Source of the DNA: Microbacterium sp. BH-3-3-3
Lineage (GTDB): Bacteria > Actinomycetota > Actinomycetes > Actinomycetales > Microbacteriaceae
Reading direction: 5' to 3'
NCBI RefSeq assembly: GCF_007679045.1
Contig: NZ_VEFS01000001.1
Location: 1,413,536-1,477,535, forward strand
DNA: 64,000 nucleotides
Shown: positions 52,029 to 60,920 of the stretch, piece by piece
Layout of the letters: each line of letters begins with the position of its first letter
Numbering within the stretch: position 1 is the stretch's first letter
Made by a program: the position numbers and the translations under genes
The notes under the pieces: generated by a model
What the model was told of the DNA's origin: nothing
Databases searched by the model: none
The model's input: the letters and a program-made list of their open reading frames with translations, nothing else

Positions 52029-52829
52029 TCAGCCAATCATGGCGCTGTGGTCCGGGCAGAGGAGGCGTTCACCGTTGGTGAATTGCCATCCTCGACAGGT
52101 CAACTCGGTCAGTACCGTCCGAGTCAGCTCGACCGCACTTTTCGTTCCGTCGAGTTCAATCACAGTTCGGGAAATGCTCGACGACCGAGAACAGCCCATT
52201 TGATCGCACGTCACAGCGATGTCCGACAGCACAGCCGACCCGCGCAAGCCACTCGTGGCCAGCACCTCGGCGAACTCGTCTATCGACGCTCTACGGCTGC
52301 TCATCATGTCCAGGCGTGCCCGAAGCCGTGATGCATCCGCCGACGAGAATTGCCGTGCCGAACTTGGCGCGTGCGTAGGGACAGCGGGCAGCATCGTGAG
52401 CGGTCGTGAGGCCGACGCGGTGCGGTTGGGATTATTCAGCGGGTCTCGCCCCGGGAGCCAAACGCCCATCATGCCCGGAATTATTCGTGCTCCCTTTCGA
52501 AGGTTGCACGCGCTACACAGCGTCTGCAGATTGCCCATGTCAGACGGATGCCCGCCGAGGCTCCGCGGGTAGATGTGGTCGCAGTGGTAGGCGCTGCCCC
52601 AAATGACAGATCCGCCGCATCCGCGACAGACGCCCCCATCCCGTTTGTAGACGGCGCGCCTGATTTTCTGCCAATCGGCGGGCAGGATGTTCGCCGCGTC
52701 GCGTCGCGCGCGTGCTCTTTGCTTCGCGGCAGTGTCGGCCGCCCAGGCAAATCCCCACAGACCTCCGGTGAGCACGGTCGCCAACAGATGGCCCCCATGA
52801 TTGACCCGGTACCGACTTCGACGTCCCAT
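52029..52829 (-). CDS. HNH endonuclease with N-terminal hydrophobic segment
   Basis: The 266-residue protein carries an HNH/zinc-ribbon nuclease core: RRAVYKRDGGVCRGCGGSVI, YHCDHIYPRSLGGHPSDMGN and LQTLCSACNLRKGAR, with two CxxC pairs and the H-N-N positions. The first 35 residues include a hydrophobic stretch (HLLATVLTGGLWGFAWAA) that could be a membrane or dimer segment. The C-terminal half is not recognised and contains CDQMGCSRSSSISRTVI and a final WQFTNGERLLCPDHSAMIG that could be a small zinc site. Such nucleases are frequent in accessory DNA; a defence role is possible. Confidence 0.75.
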   Translation of the reverse strand: MGRRSRYRVNHGGHLLATVLTGGLWGFAWAADTAAKQRARARRDAANILPADWQKIRRAVYKRDGGVCRGCGGSVIWGSAYHCDHIYPRSLGGHPSDMGNLQTLCSACNLRKGARIIPGMMGVWLPGRDPLNNPNRTASASRPLTMLPAVPTHAPSSARQFSSADASRLRARLDMMSSRRASIDEFAEVLATSGLRGSAVLSDIAVTCDQMGCSRSSSISRTVIELDGTKSAVELTRTVLTELTCRGWQFTNGERLLCPDHSAMIG

Positions 52830-53146
52830 ATTCCCCGCCCGCGGCTAACGACCGCACCCATAACGCTTCTAGGGCGCGAGGGAATGATACGTGCTAGTTC
52901 CCGGACGCGCGCATACCGAGCGCTGTAACTCGTATCCTTCGTGGGGCCCCCGAAAAGCCACCCACACCGTTCCGGCACCCAGATTCGATCCATCGACATC
53001 CGACGATCGGGAGCTGGGCCATCCGCGCTATCGGCCGGCTCCATGGCGACGCATATGGACACCACGTGTTAGTTGAGTGAGGGGAAGAGGCCCGTGACAA
53101 AGATTTCGATGCTGCCGGAGCGAGCCCACGTCTGGGGTCCGGTCCG
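52830..53146. other. Intergenic gap at the right edge of the accessory region
   Basis: I see no gene here. The gap contains CATATGGACACCACGTGT near 53052, which shares CATATGGACAC with the reverse complement of the palindromic segment at 29187-29200, and an AGATTCGATCCAT word that also occurs upstream of the GTPase gene near 55005. Confidence 0.4.
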
Positions 53147-53986
53147 ATGAGCCTCGCACCACACCGCATCGACGCGCGGACCACGGTCTGCATCTCCGTG
53201 TCGGCCCGCCCCACCAGCATCGGCACGCGCTTCCACAACTACCTCTACGCCGAGCTCGGGCTGAACTTCGTCTACAAGGCGTTCCGCACGACCGACATCG
53301 CCGGCACCATCGCGGGGGTTCGGGCCCTCGGCATCCGGGGATGCTCTGTCTCGATGCCCCACAAAGAGACTGTCATTCCGCTCGTCGACACCCTCGAGGC
53401 GTCGGCCGCGGCGATCGGCAGCGTCAACACGATCGTGAACGACGACGGAGTGCTGACCGCGTCGAACACCGACTATCTCGCGATCGACGAGCTCATCGCC
53501 GACCACAACGTCGACCTCACCCGCCCCGTGATCCTGCACGGCTCCGGCGGCATGGCGAAGGCCATCGCCGCGGTGTTGCACGCGCGCGGTGCCGACCGGG
53601 TCACGGTGCTCTCGCGTAACGTCGACACCGGGGCCGCCCTCGCCCTCCAGTACGGGTTCGCCGCGGCATCCGACCTGCCGGCTCTCGCGGAGGCGACGCT
53701 GATCAACGCGACGCCGATCGGCATGAACGGGCCGCACGCCGACGCCCTCGCCTTCCCGCTCGAGCACATCCGGGCGTCTCCCGTGGTGATGGATGTCGTC
53801 GCCTTCCCGGCGGAGACCCCGCTGCTGGCGGCGGCTCGCGAGGCAGGTGCTGAGGTGATCGGCGGCGACGCCGTCATCGCGTTGCAGGCGGCGCGGCAGT
53901 TCGTCGCCTACACGGGCGTCGTCCCGACGGTCGAGCAGGTCGCGCGGGCTGCGAAGTTTTCGCGGGAAACCGTGGCGGCGGGGTGA
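53147..53986 (+). CDS. Shikimate dehydrogenase-family protein
   Basis: The 279-residue protein has the AroE layout: an N-terminal substrate domain with ISVSARPTSIGTRFHNYLYA, the catalytic Lys in RGCSVSMPHKETVIPLVDTL, SVNTIVNDDG and TASNTDYLAI with the catalytic Asp, then a Rossmann NADP domain (PVILHGSGGMAKAIAAVLHA) and ATLINATPIGMNGP. It reduces 3-dehydroshikimate or a related compound. The SxS substrate motif is placed slightly differently from housekeeping AroE, and no other aro gene is adjacent, so it may be a paralogue such as a quinate/shikimate or aminoshikimate-type enzyme. Confidence 0.82.
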   Translation: MSLAPHRIDARTTVCISVSARPTSIGTRFHNYLYAELGLNFVYKAFRTTDIAGTIAGVRALGIRGCSVSMPHKETVIPLVDTLEASAAAIGSVNTIVNDDGVLTASNTDYLAIDELIADHNVDLTRPVILHGSGGMAKAIAAVLHARGADRVTVLSRNVDTGAALALQYGFAAASDLPALAEATLINATPIGMNGPHADALAFPLEHIRASPVVMDVVAFPAETPLLAAAREAGAEVIGGDAVIALQAARQFVAYTGVVPTVEQVARAAKFSRETVAAG

Positions 53987-54075
53987 CGCGGGGGTCGGTC
54001 GGCTCGAGTGAAGGCCCGTGAGATGTCGACCGACGAGCTTGCTGGCTATTCTTCGGCTTAAAGCGTCTCCATTCG

Positions 54076-54879
54076 GTGACCGCGGCGATGGAGCGAAAAT
54101 TGGACCACACTCATTTCAACCCGCGGAAAATGGACAGATTCCGACTCGTCGATTCTGAGCTGTCCGGCACGACTTCCGATTCTTGGGGGATCGAACTGGT
54201 CGTCAGGGCGCTCGCGGGGAGTCGTGCCCCGGTGCTCCCTGATACAAGCGGTAGGGCGATCGACCGTACACAGTATTTGGCGTATTGGCACGGCCTTCAT
54301 TACCTTGCGGTCGCGCGATTGGGATGGCGTGATCCCGGCCGCGGATTTCGTGCGTGGCGAAAACGGGGGCGCCCTCCTGGCGACGAGACTCTGGACTTCA
54401 TCTGGTCGGTCTGGGGCGCCGACTCGAACTTGGACGCCTATGTCGCCTGGGCGACATTGAATCACCAGGCCATCACATCTGCCGATCCCGGCGGCCCGGC
54501 GAAACCGCCCTCCGAATCCGCATTGCAGTGGGCGCGCGGTATCGAGGACCCGAGCAATCTCGGGCTGCTTTCCGGGGACTCAAACCCTCCGCACCTCGGA
54601 AGGGCCAGCGATGAGACCGAGAGCATCCGTGATGAAGGTCGAAAGTCAGTTCTCACCATCACCGATGCCGTCAGGCATCGAGGAATTTTCATCACGGGAA
54701 GCCGCGGTTTTTACGAGGACCTGGCAACGAGGTGGGGAGAGCTCCCGGATGTCGCACCCAACGACTGGCGCATCGATGTCTTCAATCGCCGGTTGGGCTT
54801 TCTCGGCACCTACCGCTTCTCGCGGGCGACCGGTCGCCTTTTCGTCGGAAGACACGCGGTGCACATGCTGGGCAACTGA
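54076..54879 (+). CDS. Protein of unknown function
   Basis: I do not recognise this 267-residue soluble protein. It contains DSWGIELVVRALAGSRAPVL, the aromatic-rich YLAYWHGLHYLAVARLGWRD, WSVWGADSNLDAYVAWATLN and a C-terminal LGFLGTYRFSRATGRLFVGR. There is no signal peptide or membrane segment. The GTG start at 54076 is uncertain; ATG 54088 is an alternative in the same frame. Codon use is less GC-biased than that of the GTPase gene downstream, which may mark it as accessory. Confidence 0.55.
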   Translation: MTAAMERKLDHTHFNPRKMDRFRLVDSELSGTTSDSWGIELVVRALAGSRAPVLPDTSGRAIDRTQYLAYWHGLHYLAVARLGWRDPGRGFRAWRKRGRPPGDETLDFIWSVWGADSNLDAYVAWATLNHQAITSADPGGPAKPPSESALQWARGIEDPSNLGLLSGDSNPPHLGRASDETESIRDEGRKSVLTITDAVRHRGIFITGSRGFYEDLATRWGELPDVAPNDWRIDVFNRRLGFLGTYRFSRATGRLFVGRHAVHMLGN

Positions 54880-55050
54880 GTCGCCAAGCCACGAGATACG
54901 CGGGGGTCAACGCTTCGGCCAGCTTCGCCGAACCTCCTCCCACGGCATCCGCCCCCGCACAAGGGCCACGCCCGAAAGCGCCCCGCGCCGCCCCGGCACG
55001 TAGATTCGATCCATCCCGCAACCGCGGGGCGCGAAGCGAGCCACCGGGGG

Positions 55051-55062
55051 TAGGCCGACACC
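55051..55062 (+). promoter_or_regulatory. Leaderless-type -10 element upstream of the GTPase gene
   Basis: TAGGCC (55051-55056) is followed by six bases and then ATG 55063, the same geometry as at 1761 and 21921. No ribosome-binding site is visible before the ATG. Confidence 0.4.
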
Positions 55063-56220
55063 ATGGCGAAGAAGAAGGCCGACACACCCGACCTCGACGA
55101 CAAGGCGTTCATCGAGGCGAGCTCCGCGGCCAAGTCGCGGTACGGGCGGTTCAACCTCGCGATCGTCGGAGCGTCGGGCGTGGGCAAGTCGTCGCTGGTC
55201 AACGCCGTGTTCGGGCGCGACTGGGCGAAGGTCGGGCGGGGTCTTCCGGTCACTCGCGGCGTGCACTTCTACAGCGACGACTCGCTCGGCATCTGGGACG
55301 TCGAAGGGTTCGAGATCGGCTCGCCGGTCCCGCCCGACCAGCAGCTGCGCAACCACCTCGACGCCATCGCCGCTCACCCCGGCGACCACCAGATCTCGGT
55401 CGTCTGGTACTGCGTGCGGGCCGCCGACGACAGGCTGACCCCGGCCGACATCGCGATGATCCGCGAGCTCGATGCGCGGGGCCTTCCGGTCATTCTGGTG
55501 CTGACGAAGGTCGACTGGATCAAGAACCCGATCACCGGTCACCAGGGCGTCGCGAAGGACCTCGAGGCGTTCGTCGACTGGCTCAACGACCCGGTCGATC
55601 CGAACACCGGCGAGCGGCTGCGCATCCCCTACCGGCAGGTCATCCTCACCTCCACCCGCGACAAGAACGGGAAGGGAAAGGGGCACGGCCTCGGTGACCT
55701 TGTCACGGAGACGCTCGAACTCGCGCCCGAACGCGATAAGGACGCCTTTCGCATCGCACAGCGGCTCAACCTCCCGTGGAAGAGGGAGATGGCGCGGCCG
55801 ATCATCGCCGCGGCGGCCGCAGCGGCCGCGGGAGCGGCGACGGTTCCGCTTCCCGTCTCTGATGCGCTCACTCTGGCGCCGATTCAGCTCACGATGATGG
55901 GCCGCATCGCCGCGATCTACGACCTCGAGGTCAAGACGATGCTCTCGGCGGGAGCGCTCGCGCAGTTCGGCGTGCAGGTGGCGGGCCGTGCGCTGGCGAC
56001 GAGCTTCCTCAAGCTCATCCCCGGCGCGGGGATCGTCGTGAACGCCGCGGTCGCCGGTGCCCTGACGGCGGCGACGGGCGAGAGCTGGCTCAAGATCTGC
56101 GAACTGCTGCACACCGGCAAGATCGACGTGCGAAAGCTCGACCAGGAGTGGGCCAAGTACGCCCCCAACTTCATGGACGTCGCGAAGAAGCTTCTCGAGC
56201 GCCGCGTCACGAAGCGCTGA
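55063..56220 (+). CDS. Dynamin/IRG-like GTPase with C-terminal hydrophobic domain
   Basis: The 385-residue protein has a clear GTPase domain: G1 GASGVGKSS (36-44), G3 WDVEG (78-82) and G4 TKVD (148-151). The C-terminal part has a hydrophobic Ala-rich segment (PIIAAAAAAAAGAATVPLPV), then IQLTMMGRIAAIYDL and LIPGAGIVVNAAVAGALTAA, like the DUF697/YcjF-type membrane-associating domain. Such GTPases act at membranes in stress responses; the role here is unknown. Its 3' end overlaps the convergent nagA gene by 14 bases. Confidence 0.8.
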   Translation: MAKKKADTPDLDDKAFIEASSAAKSRYGRFNLAIVGASGVGKSSLVNAVFGRDWAKVGRGLPVTRGVHFYSDDSLGIWDVEGFEIGSPVPPDQQLRNHLDAIAAHPGDHQISVVWYCVRAADDRLTPADIAMIRELDARGLPVILVLTKVDWIKNPITGHQGVAKDLEAFVDWLNDPVDPNTGERLRIPYRQVILTSTRDKNGKGKGHGLGDLVTETLELAPERDKDAFRIAQRLNLPWKREMARPIIAAAAAAAAGAATVPLPVSDALTLAPIQLTMMGRIAAIYDLEVKTMLSAGALAQFGVQVAGRALATSFLKLIPGAGIVVNAAVAGALTAATGESWLKICELLHTGKIDVRKLDQEWAKYAPNFMDVAKKLLERRVTKR

Positions 56221-57334
56221 GCCACACCCGCTGCGGCGTCCAGTCGGCGGTCCACGCGATGAGGTCGGCGCGCATGCCGGGCTCGAGGAGCCCGCGGGTC
56301 GCCTCGCCCAACGCCGCGGCCGGAACCGCCGTCGCCGCGCCCACGGCATCCGAGGCGCTGAGCCCCAGGTCGACGATGGCCGTGCGGACCGCGCGATCGA
56401 GCGTGAGGGTGGAGCCGGCGATCGTGACGCCGTCGTCGAGCAGCGCGCGGCCCTCGGCCACCCGGACGTCGAGGTCTCCCAGGCGGTAGTCGCCATCGAC
56501 GTGGGCGGCGGCGGCCATGGCATCCGTGATCAAGGCCACCCGCTGCGGCGCCGCGGTCAGCAGCATGTGGGCGACCGCGGGATGCACGTGCACCCCGTCG
56601 AGGATCAGCTCGAGCGTGACGCGCTCGTCGGCAAGCGCCGCGGGCACGGGCCCGGGCAGGCGGTGTCCGATCGCGGGCATGGCGTTGAGGGCGTGCGTGA
56701 GCAGGGTCGCCCCGCGGGCGATCGCGTCGCGCGTGAGGGCGTAGTCGGCCTCGGTGTGCCCGAGGGCGACGCGGATGCCGCGCTCCGCGAAGAGCGGGAT
56801 CGCGTCGAGCGCCCCGGGCAATTCGGGTGCGAGCGTGACCTGGCGGATCAGGCCGGGTTCGGCGGAGAGCACGAGGTCGACGAAGCGCTCGTCGGGCAGG
56901 GCGAGGGCGGCGGGATCGTGCGCGCCGCGCCGCGCGGGCGAGAGGCAGGGGCCCTCGAGGTGAGCGCCGAGGATGCCGGGGTCGGCACGACGCGCGACCT
57001 CGACCCCGTCGAGCTGACGCCGCAGGACCTCGAGGGGGGACGAGACGAGGCTCACGAGCGTGGCCGTGGTGCCGTGGCGACGGTGAGCGGCGACGCCGGC
57101 CGCGATGGCATCCGCCCCGTCGTCGAAGGCGTGCCCGCCGCCGCCGTGCACGTGCAGGTCGATCAGGCCGGGGGTGAGCGTCGTCCCGTCGAGGTCGATG
57201 TGCTCGTCGGCCTGCGGGGCCGGCCCCGAGCCCACCGCGGCGATCAGCCCGTCGCGCATCTGCACCCACGCACCCGGCAGGTCGCGCCGGGCGTCGACCA
57301 CCCGGGCGCCGGTGAGCAGCAGGTCGGTGGTCAT
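56207..57334 (-). CDS. nagA: N-acetylglucosamine-6-phosphate deacetylase
   Basis: The 375-residue protein is NagA, a metal-dependent amidohydrolase that removes acetate from GlcNAc-6-phosphate. Motifs are TPGLIDLHVHGGGGHAFDDG, HLEGPCLSPARRGAHDP with the metal Glu, ALGHTEADYAL, THALNAMPAIGHRLPGPVPA, and ALITDAMAAAAHVDGDY. It starts at ATG 57334, overlapping the nagB stop as ATGA, and is the last gene of the long minus-strand operon. The next step is NagB. Confidence 0.92.
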   Translation of the reverse strand: MTTDLLLTGARVVDARRDLPGAWVQMRDGLIAAVGSGPAPQADEHIDLDGTTLTPGLIDLHVHGGGGHAFDDGADAIAAGVAAHRRHGTTATLVSLVSSPLEVLRRQLDGVEVARRADPGILGAHLEGPCLSPARRGAHDPAALALPDERFVDLVLSAEPGLIRQVTLAPELPGALDAIPLFAERGIRVALGHTEADYALTRDAIARGATLLTHALNAMPAIGHRLPGPVPAALADERVTLELILDGVHVHPAVAHMLLTAAPQRVALITDAMAAAAHVDGDYRLGDLDVRVAEGRALLDDGVTIAGSTLTLDRAVRTAIVDLGLSASDAVGAATAVPAAALGEATRGLLEPGMRADLIAWTADWTPQRVWLSAS

Positions 57335-58101
57335 GCCGTCGCGATCTCGCGGTGATCCCAGGCGAAGCGGTAGTAGTCGCGGTGCTCGAGCCGGGCGGCT
57401 GCGGCCTCGTCGACGATGACCACGGCCCGGCGGTGCAGCTGAATGGCGGATGCCGGGCACGACGAGGTCAGCGGACCCTCGACCGCCGCGGCGACGGCGG
57501 GGGCCTTCGTCTCGCCGAACGCGAGCAGCACGAGCACCCGCGCGTCGAGGATCGTGCCGATGCCCTGCGTGAGGCAGTGCGTGGGAACGTCGTCGATGCG
57601 CGGGAAGAACCGCGCGTTGTCGGCCCGGGTCGCGGGTGTGAGCGCCTTGAGACGCGTGCGCGAGGCGAGCGAGGAGCCCGGCTCGTTGAAGCCGATGTGC
57701 CCGGTGCGGCCGATGCCGAGGATCTGCAGGTCGATTCCGCCGGCGTCGGCGATCGCGGCCTCGTAGCGCTCGCCGGCTTCGGCCAGCGGACCCTCGTCGT
57801 CGCCGGGCACGCGCACGCGCTCGGGGGCGAGACCGAGGGGCGCGACGATGTCGCGATCGACCACGGCGCGATAGCTCTCGGGGTGTCCGGCGGGCAGGCC
57901 CACGTACTCGTCGAGGGCGAAGCCGCGCACCGCCGACAGGTCGAGCGAGCGCTCGGCCAGCGCCGACCAGACCGGCAGCGGGGTCGAGCCGGTCGCGAGG
58001 CCCAGCGTCGGCTCGTCGCGCTTCGCCAGCGCGGCGACGATGAGGTCGGCGGCGATTCGGCCGGCCTCGGCCTGCGTCTTCACGATCGCGATCTCGGTCA
58101 T
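57331..58101 (-). CDS. nagB: Glucosamine-6-phosphate deaminase
   Basis: The 256-residue protein is NagB, which converts glucosamine-6-phosphate to fructose-6-phosphate and ammonia. Motifs are LATGSTPLPVWSALAERSLD, FALDEYVGLPAGHPESYRAV, LGIGRTGHIGFNEPGSSLAS and the catalytic-loop segment RTRLKALTPATRADNARFF. It is near the usual length of the family. It overlaps the CutC-ROK gene upstream (ATGA) and nagA downstream (ATGA), so the three are translated together. Confidence 0.94.
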   Translation of the reverse strand: MTEIAIVKTQAEAGRIAADLIVAALAKRDEPTLGLATGSTPLPVWSALAERSLDLSAVRGFALDEYVGLPAGHPESYRAVVDRDIVAPLGLAPERVRVPGDDEGPLAEAGERYEAAIADAGGIDLQILGIGRTGHIGFNEPGSSLASRTRLKALTPATRADNARFFPRIDDVPTHCLTQGIGTILDARVLVLLAFGETKAPAVAAAVEGPLTSSCPASAIQLHRRAVVIVDEAAAARLEHRDYYRFAWDHREIATA

Positions 58102-59876
58102 GCACGGGCCTCCTCTGCGGTCGGGGCGGTTCCGGATGCCGCGGGCTCAGCCAGGATGACAGGCGCGACCCACGAACGGGTGACCTCGGCGCGCTGCGCG
58201 GCATCGAACGCGAGCATGGCGGCCCCGATGCGACCGGCGTGGGTGCCGAGGGCGGCGGTCTCGAGACGCGGGACCGGACGCCACACGAGGGCGGCCGCGA
58301 GGCGCTCGCGCAGGGGCTCGACGAACGCGGCCCCGGCCTGCGCGACGCCCCCACCGAGCACGATCACCTCGGGATCGACGAGCAGCGTGAGGGTCGCCAA
58401 GCCCGTCGCGAGGGCGTCCAGGCCCTCGGCCCACACGCGCGCGGCGATCGGGTCGGTGTCGATGCGGGCGATGATGGCCGCGGCATCCGGAGTCTCGACG
58501 AGCATCTCGTCGCCCACCTCGGCGCTCGCTGCGGCGTAGCGCCGGGCGAGGCCGGCTCCCGAGAAGTAGACCTCGAGGCATCCGCGCTGGCCGCACGTGC
58601 AGAGCTCGCCGCCGGGGACGACCGGGATGTGGCCCAATTCGCCCGCCCCCGCGATGGCTCCCTCGAGGGCGCGGCCGTCGGAGGTGATCGCGGCAGCGAC
58701 CCCCGTGCCGATCGCGGCGAACACGACGTCGCGCGAGCCGGCGGCGGCGCCGAACGCCGACTCGGCCGCTCCCGCCGCGCGCACGTCGTGGTCGACGGCG
58801 ACGGGGATGCCGACCGCGTCGGACAGGATCCGCGCGAGGGGAACGTCTTTCCAGCCGAGGCTCGAGGCGTAGTGGACGGTGCCGGTGGCGGTGTCGATGA
58901 GGCCGGGGCTCACGACGCCCGCCCCCACGACCGCGCGGCCCTCGGCCGAAGCCGCGGCGACGAGATCGCGCAGCAGGTCGGCGATGCGCGAGACGGTCTC
59001 GGCGCCCGAGCCGGTCGCGACGGACGAGCTGTGCAGCACCCGCCCGTCGGCGTCGACCAGCGCGCCCTTGGCCGAGGTGCCGCCGATGTCGACGGCGATC
59101 GCGGCGGGGAGCGTCGCGCGCGAGCGGTCGGCCACGGCGCGGACGGTGTCGCGGATCAGCGACTCGTCGGTCTCGAGGAATCCGCGGTCGGTCGCGACCT
59201 GCGCGCGCAGGTGCACCTCGCGGGCGCCCGTGCTGTCGAGCAGCGCCGCGACGTTGTGGGCCCGGACCGAGCCGCCGGCGAGCACCGTCGGCATCCGCGA
59301 CCCCTCCGACCGGGCGCGCAGGGCCGTCAGCACGTCGGCGCCCTCGCGCGCGGTCGCCGCCCCACCCGAGGTCAGCACGCGCACGACGCCGTGGTGGGCG
59401 AGCGTCTCGTACGCCTCGAACAGGTCGGCGGTGTCGTCGAAGGCCTTGTGGAAGGTGATCGGCACGTCGCCGGCGGCCGCGCGGATCGCATCGAGCGCCT
59501 GCTCGTCGATGCGACGGTCGGCGGTGAGGGCGCCGAACACGATGCCCACCGGCACGCTGCTCTCGCGGGCGAGGGCCGCGATGGCGGCGGCATCGGCAGC
59601 CATCACGCGCAGCTCGTCGGCCGAGTAGACGAAGTCGCCGCCGCGCGAGCGCACCATGATCTGCACGCCCACGCGCTGCACCGAGGCGAGCACCGCCTGG
59701 ATCATTCCCAGGCTGGGCGTCGTTCCGCCCTCGAGCAGATCGGCGCAGAGTTCGACGCGATCGGCCCCCGCCCGCTCGGCGGCGAGGACTCCGGCGAGGT
59801 CGTCGACGCAGATCTCGACAAGGGCGCGGGCCCCGGCCGGGGTGTTCTCGATGACGGATGCCGACTCGGCGGCCAT
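58098..59876 (-). CDS. CutC-family domain fused to ROK sugar kinase
   Basis: The 592-residue protein joins two enzymes. Residues about 15-240 are a CutC-type TIM barrel (VEICVDDLAGVLAAERAGAD, RVELCADLLEGGTTPSLGMI, VQIMVRSRGGDFVYSADELR, VPITFHKAFDD, RVLTSGG). Residues about 258-590 are a ROK kinase: AAIAVDIGGTSAKGALV (phosphate loop at 263-271), GAGELGHIPV and the ROK zinc motif CTCGQRGCLEVYFSG. The kinase would phosphorylate N-acetylglucosamine, N-acetylmannosamine or a similar sugar for NagA/NagB. The copper role historically given to CutC is doubtful. ATG 59876 lies two bases after the asparaginase stop; GTG 59882 in frame is the alternative. Confidence 0.87.
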   Translation of the reverse strand: MAAESASVIENTPAGARALVEICVDDLAGVLAAERAGADRVELCADLLEGGTTPSLGMIQAVLASVQRVGVQIMVRSRGGDFVYSADELRVMAADAAAIAALARESSVPVGIVFGALTADRRIDEQALDAIRAAAGDVPITFHKAFDDTADLFEAYETLAHHGVVRVLTSGGAATAREGADVLTALRARSEGSRMPTVLAGGSVRAHNVAALLDSTGAREVHLRAQVATDRGFLETDESLIRDTVRAVADRSRATLPAAIAVDIGGTSAKGALVDADGRVLHSSSVATGSGAETVSRIADLLRDLVAAASAEGRAVVGAGVVSPGLIDTATGTVHYASSLGWKDVPLARILSDAVGIPVAVDHDVRAAGAAESAFGAAAGSRDVVFAAIGTGVAAAITSDGRALEGAIAGAGELGHIPVVPGGELCTCGQRGCLEVYFSGAGLARRYAAASAEVGDEMLVETPDAAAIIARIDTDPIAARVWAEGLDALATGLATLTLLVDPEVIVLGGGVAQAGAAFVEPLRERLAAALVWRPVPRLETAALGTHAGRIGAAMLAFDAAQRAEVTRSWVAPVILAEPAASGTAPTAEEARA

Positions 59877-59878
59877 GA

Positions 59879-60886
59879 TCACGGTGCGGCGCTCGCGGCG
59901 GGGGCGTCGAGCCACGCGCGCACGTCGCCGCCCACCTGGATCGAGCCGACCGGGACACCGCCGCCGAGGATCGGCAGGTCGACCAGGTCGCCCGCGTTCG
60001 AGATGTCGGCGCCGAGCGCCTCGAGCACCGTGAGGGCGACGAGGGTGGTGGCGCGCGGGTTGCCGTCGAGGATCTTCATCGACACGGCCGCCCCGTCGGC
60101 GGTCGCCATGCCGATGACGCCCTCGGCGCCGCCCTTCGACAGCAGACCCGGAACCCGCAGCATCGCGTCGGTGTTGGCGTGATGATCGCCACCGACGAAG
60201 CGGGGGTGGGCGCGCATGGCATCCGCCACCTTCCGCTCCGGCGTGCCGGGCTCGGCCGTGACGAGGGCGCGGAAGATCCGGGCGATCCCGAGCGGCGAGA
60301 CGCTGAACAGGGGAGCGCCGCAGCCGTCGACCGCGTCGTGCGCGACCGGCTCGCCCGACAGGCGCTCGAGCGTCGCGCGCACCAGCTGCTGCAGGGGGTG
60401 GGCGGGGTCGAGGTAGGTCGCGGTGTCCCACCCGTTGACCGCGCAGGCCAGCAGCATCGCGGCGTGCTTGCCCGAGCAGTTCATGCGCACGCGGGAGCGC
60501 TGCTCGCCGTCGCGGATCAGACGCTCGCGCGTCGGCTCGTCTTCGGGCCAGTCGACGGGGCAGCCGAGGGCCGCGTCGTCGAGACCCGCGCGGGTGAGCA
60601 TCTCGCGCACGACCTCGACGTGCACGTCTTCGCCGGTGTGGCTGCCCGCGGCGATCGCGAGCTCGGCGCCGTCGATGTCGGCCCCGGCGACCAGGCAGGC
60701 GAGGGCCTGCACCGGCTTGACCGTGGAGCGCGGCAGGATCTGCTCGCCGCTGCCGGTCTGCCACGCGACGGAGCCGTCGGCGGCCAGGGCCGCGATCGAG
60801 CCGAGGTGGCGGCTCTCGACGACACCCGAGCGGATGACGACGGCCAGGTCGGCCAGCGGGGAGGGAACGGGGGGAAGGGAGGTCAT
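59879..60886 (-). CDS. Asparaginase (L-asparaginase II/PF06089 type)
   Basis: The 335-residue protein is of the asparaginase II type found in rhizobia and actinobacteria. Signatures are ADLAVVIRSGVVESRHLGSI, LPRSTVKPVQALACLVAG, IAAGSHTGEDVHVEVVREML, RVRMNCSGKHAAMLLACAVN and AVDGCGAPLFSVSPLGIARI. It should hydrolyse the side-chain amide of asparagine or of a substituted asparagine. Its location between an amino-acid-type importer and amino-sugar enzymes suggests that the natural substrate could be a glycosylated asparagine; this is inference. Confidence 0.85.
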   Translation of the reverse strand: MTSLPPVPSPLADLAVVIRSGVVESRHLGSIAALAADGSVAWQTGSGEQILPRSTVKPVQALACLVAGADIDGAELAIAAGSHTGEDVHVEVVREMLTRAGLDDAALGCPVDWPEDEPTRERLIRDGEQRSRVRMNCSGKHAAMLLACAVNGWDTATYLDPAHPLQQLVRATLERLSGEPVAHDAVDGCGAPLFSVSPLGIARIFRALVTAEPGTPERKVADAMRAHPRFVGGDHHANTDAMLRVPGLLSKGGAEGVIGMATADGAAVSMKILDGNPRATTLVALTVLEALGADISNAGDLVDLPILGGGVPVGSIQVGGDVRAWLDAPAASAAP

Positions 60887-60920
60887 GGGTGGTTCTTTCG
60901 ATGCCGTGGGGAGGGCGGAA

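Noticed and set aside
53080..53150. Short GTG-initiated leader peptide ending at the shikimate dehydrogenase-like start
   Set aside because: Only about 18 codons with no distinctive composition; I cannot tell it from chance.
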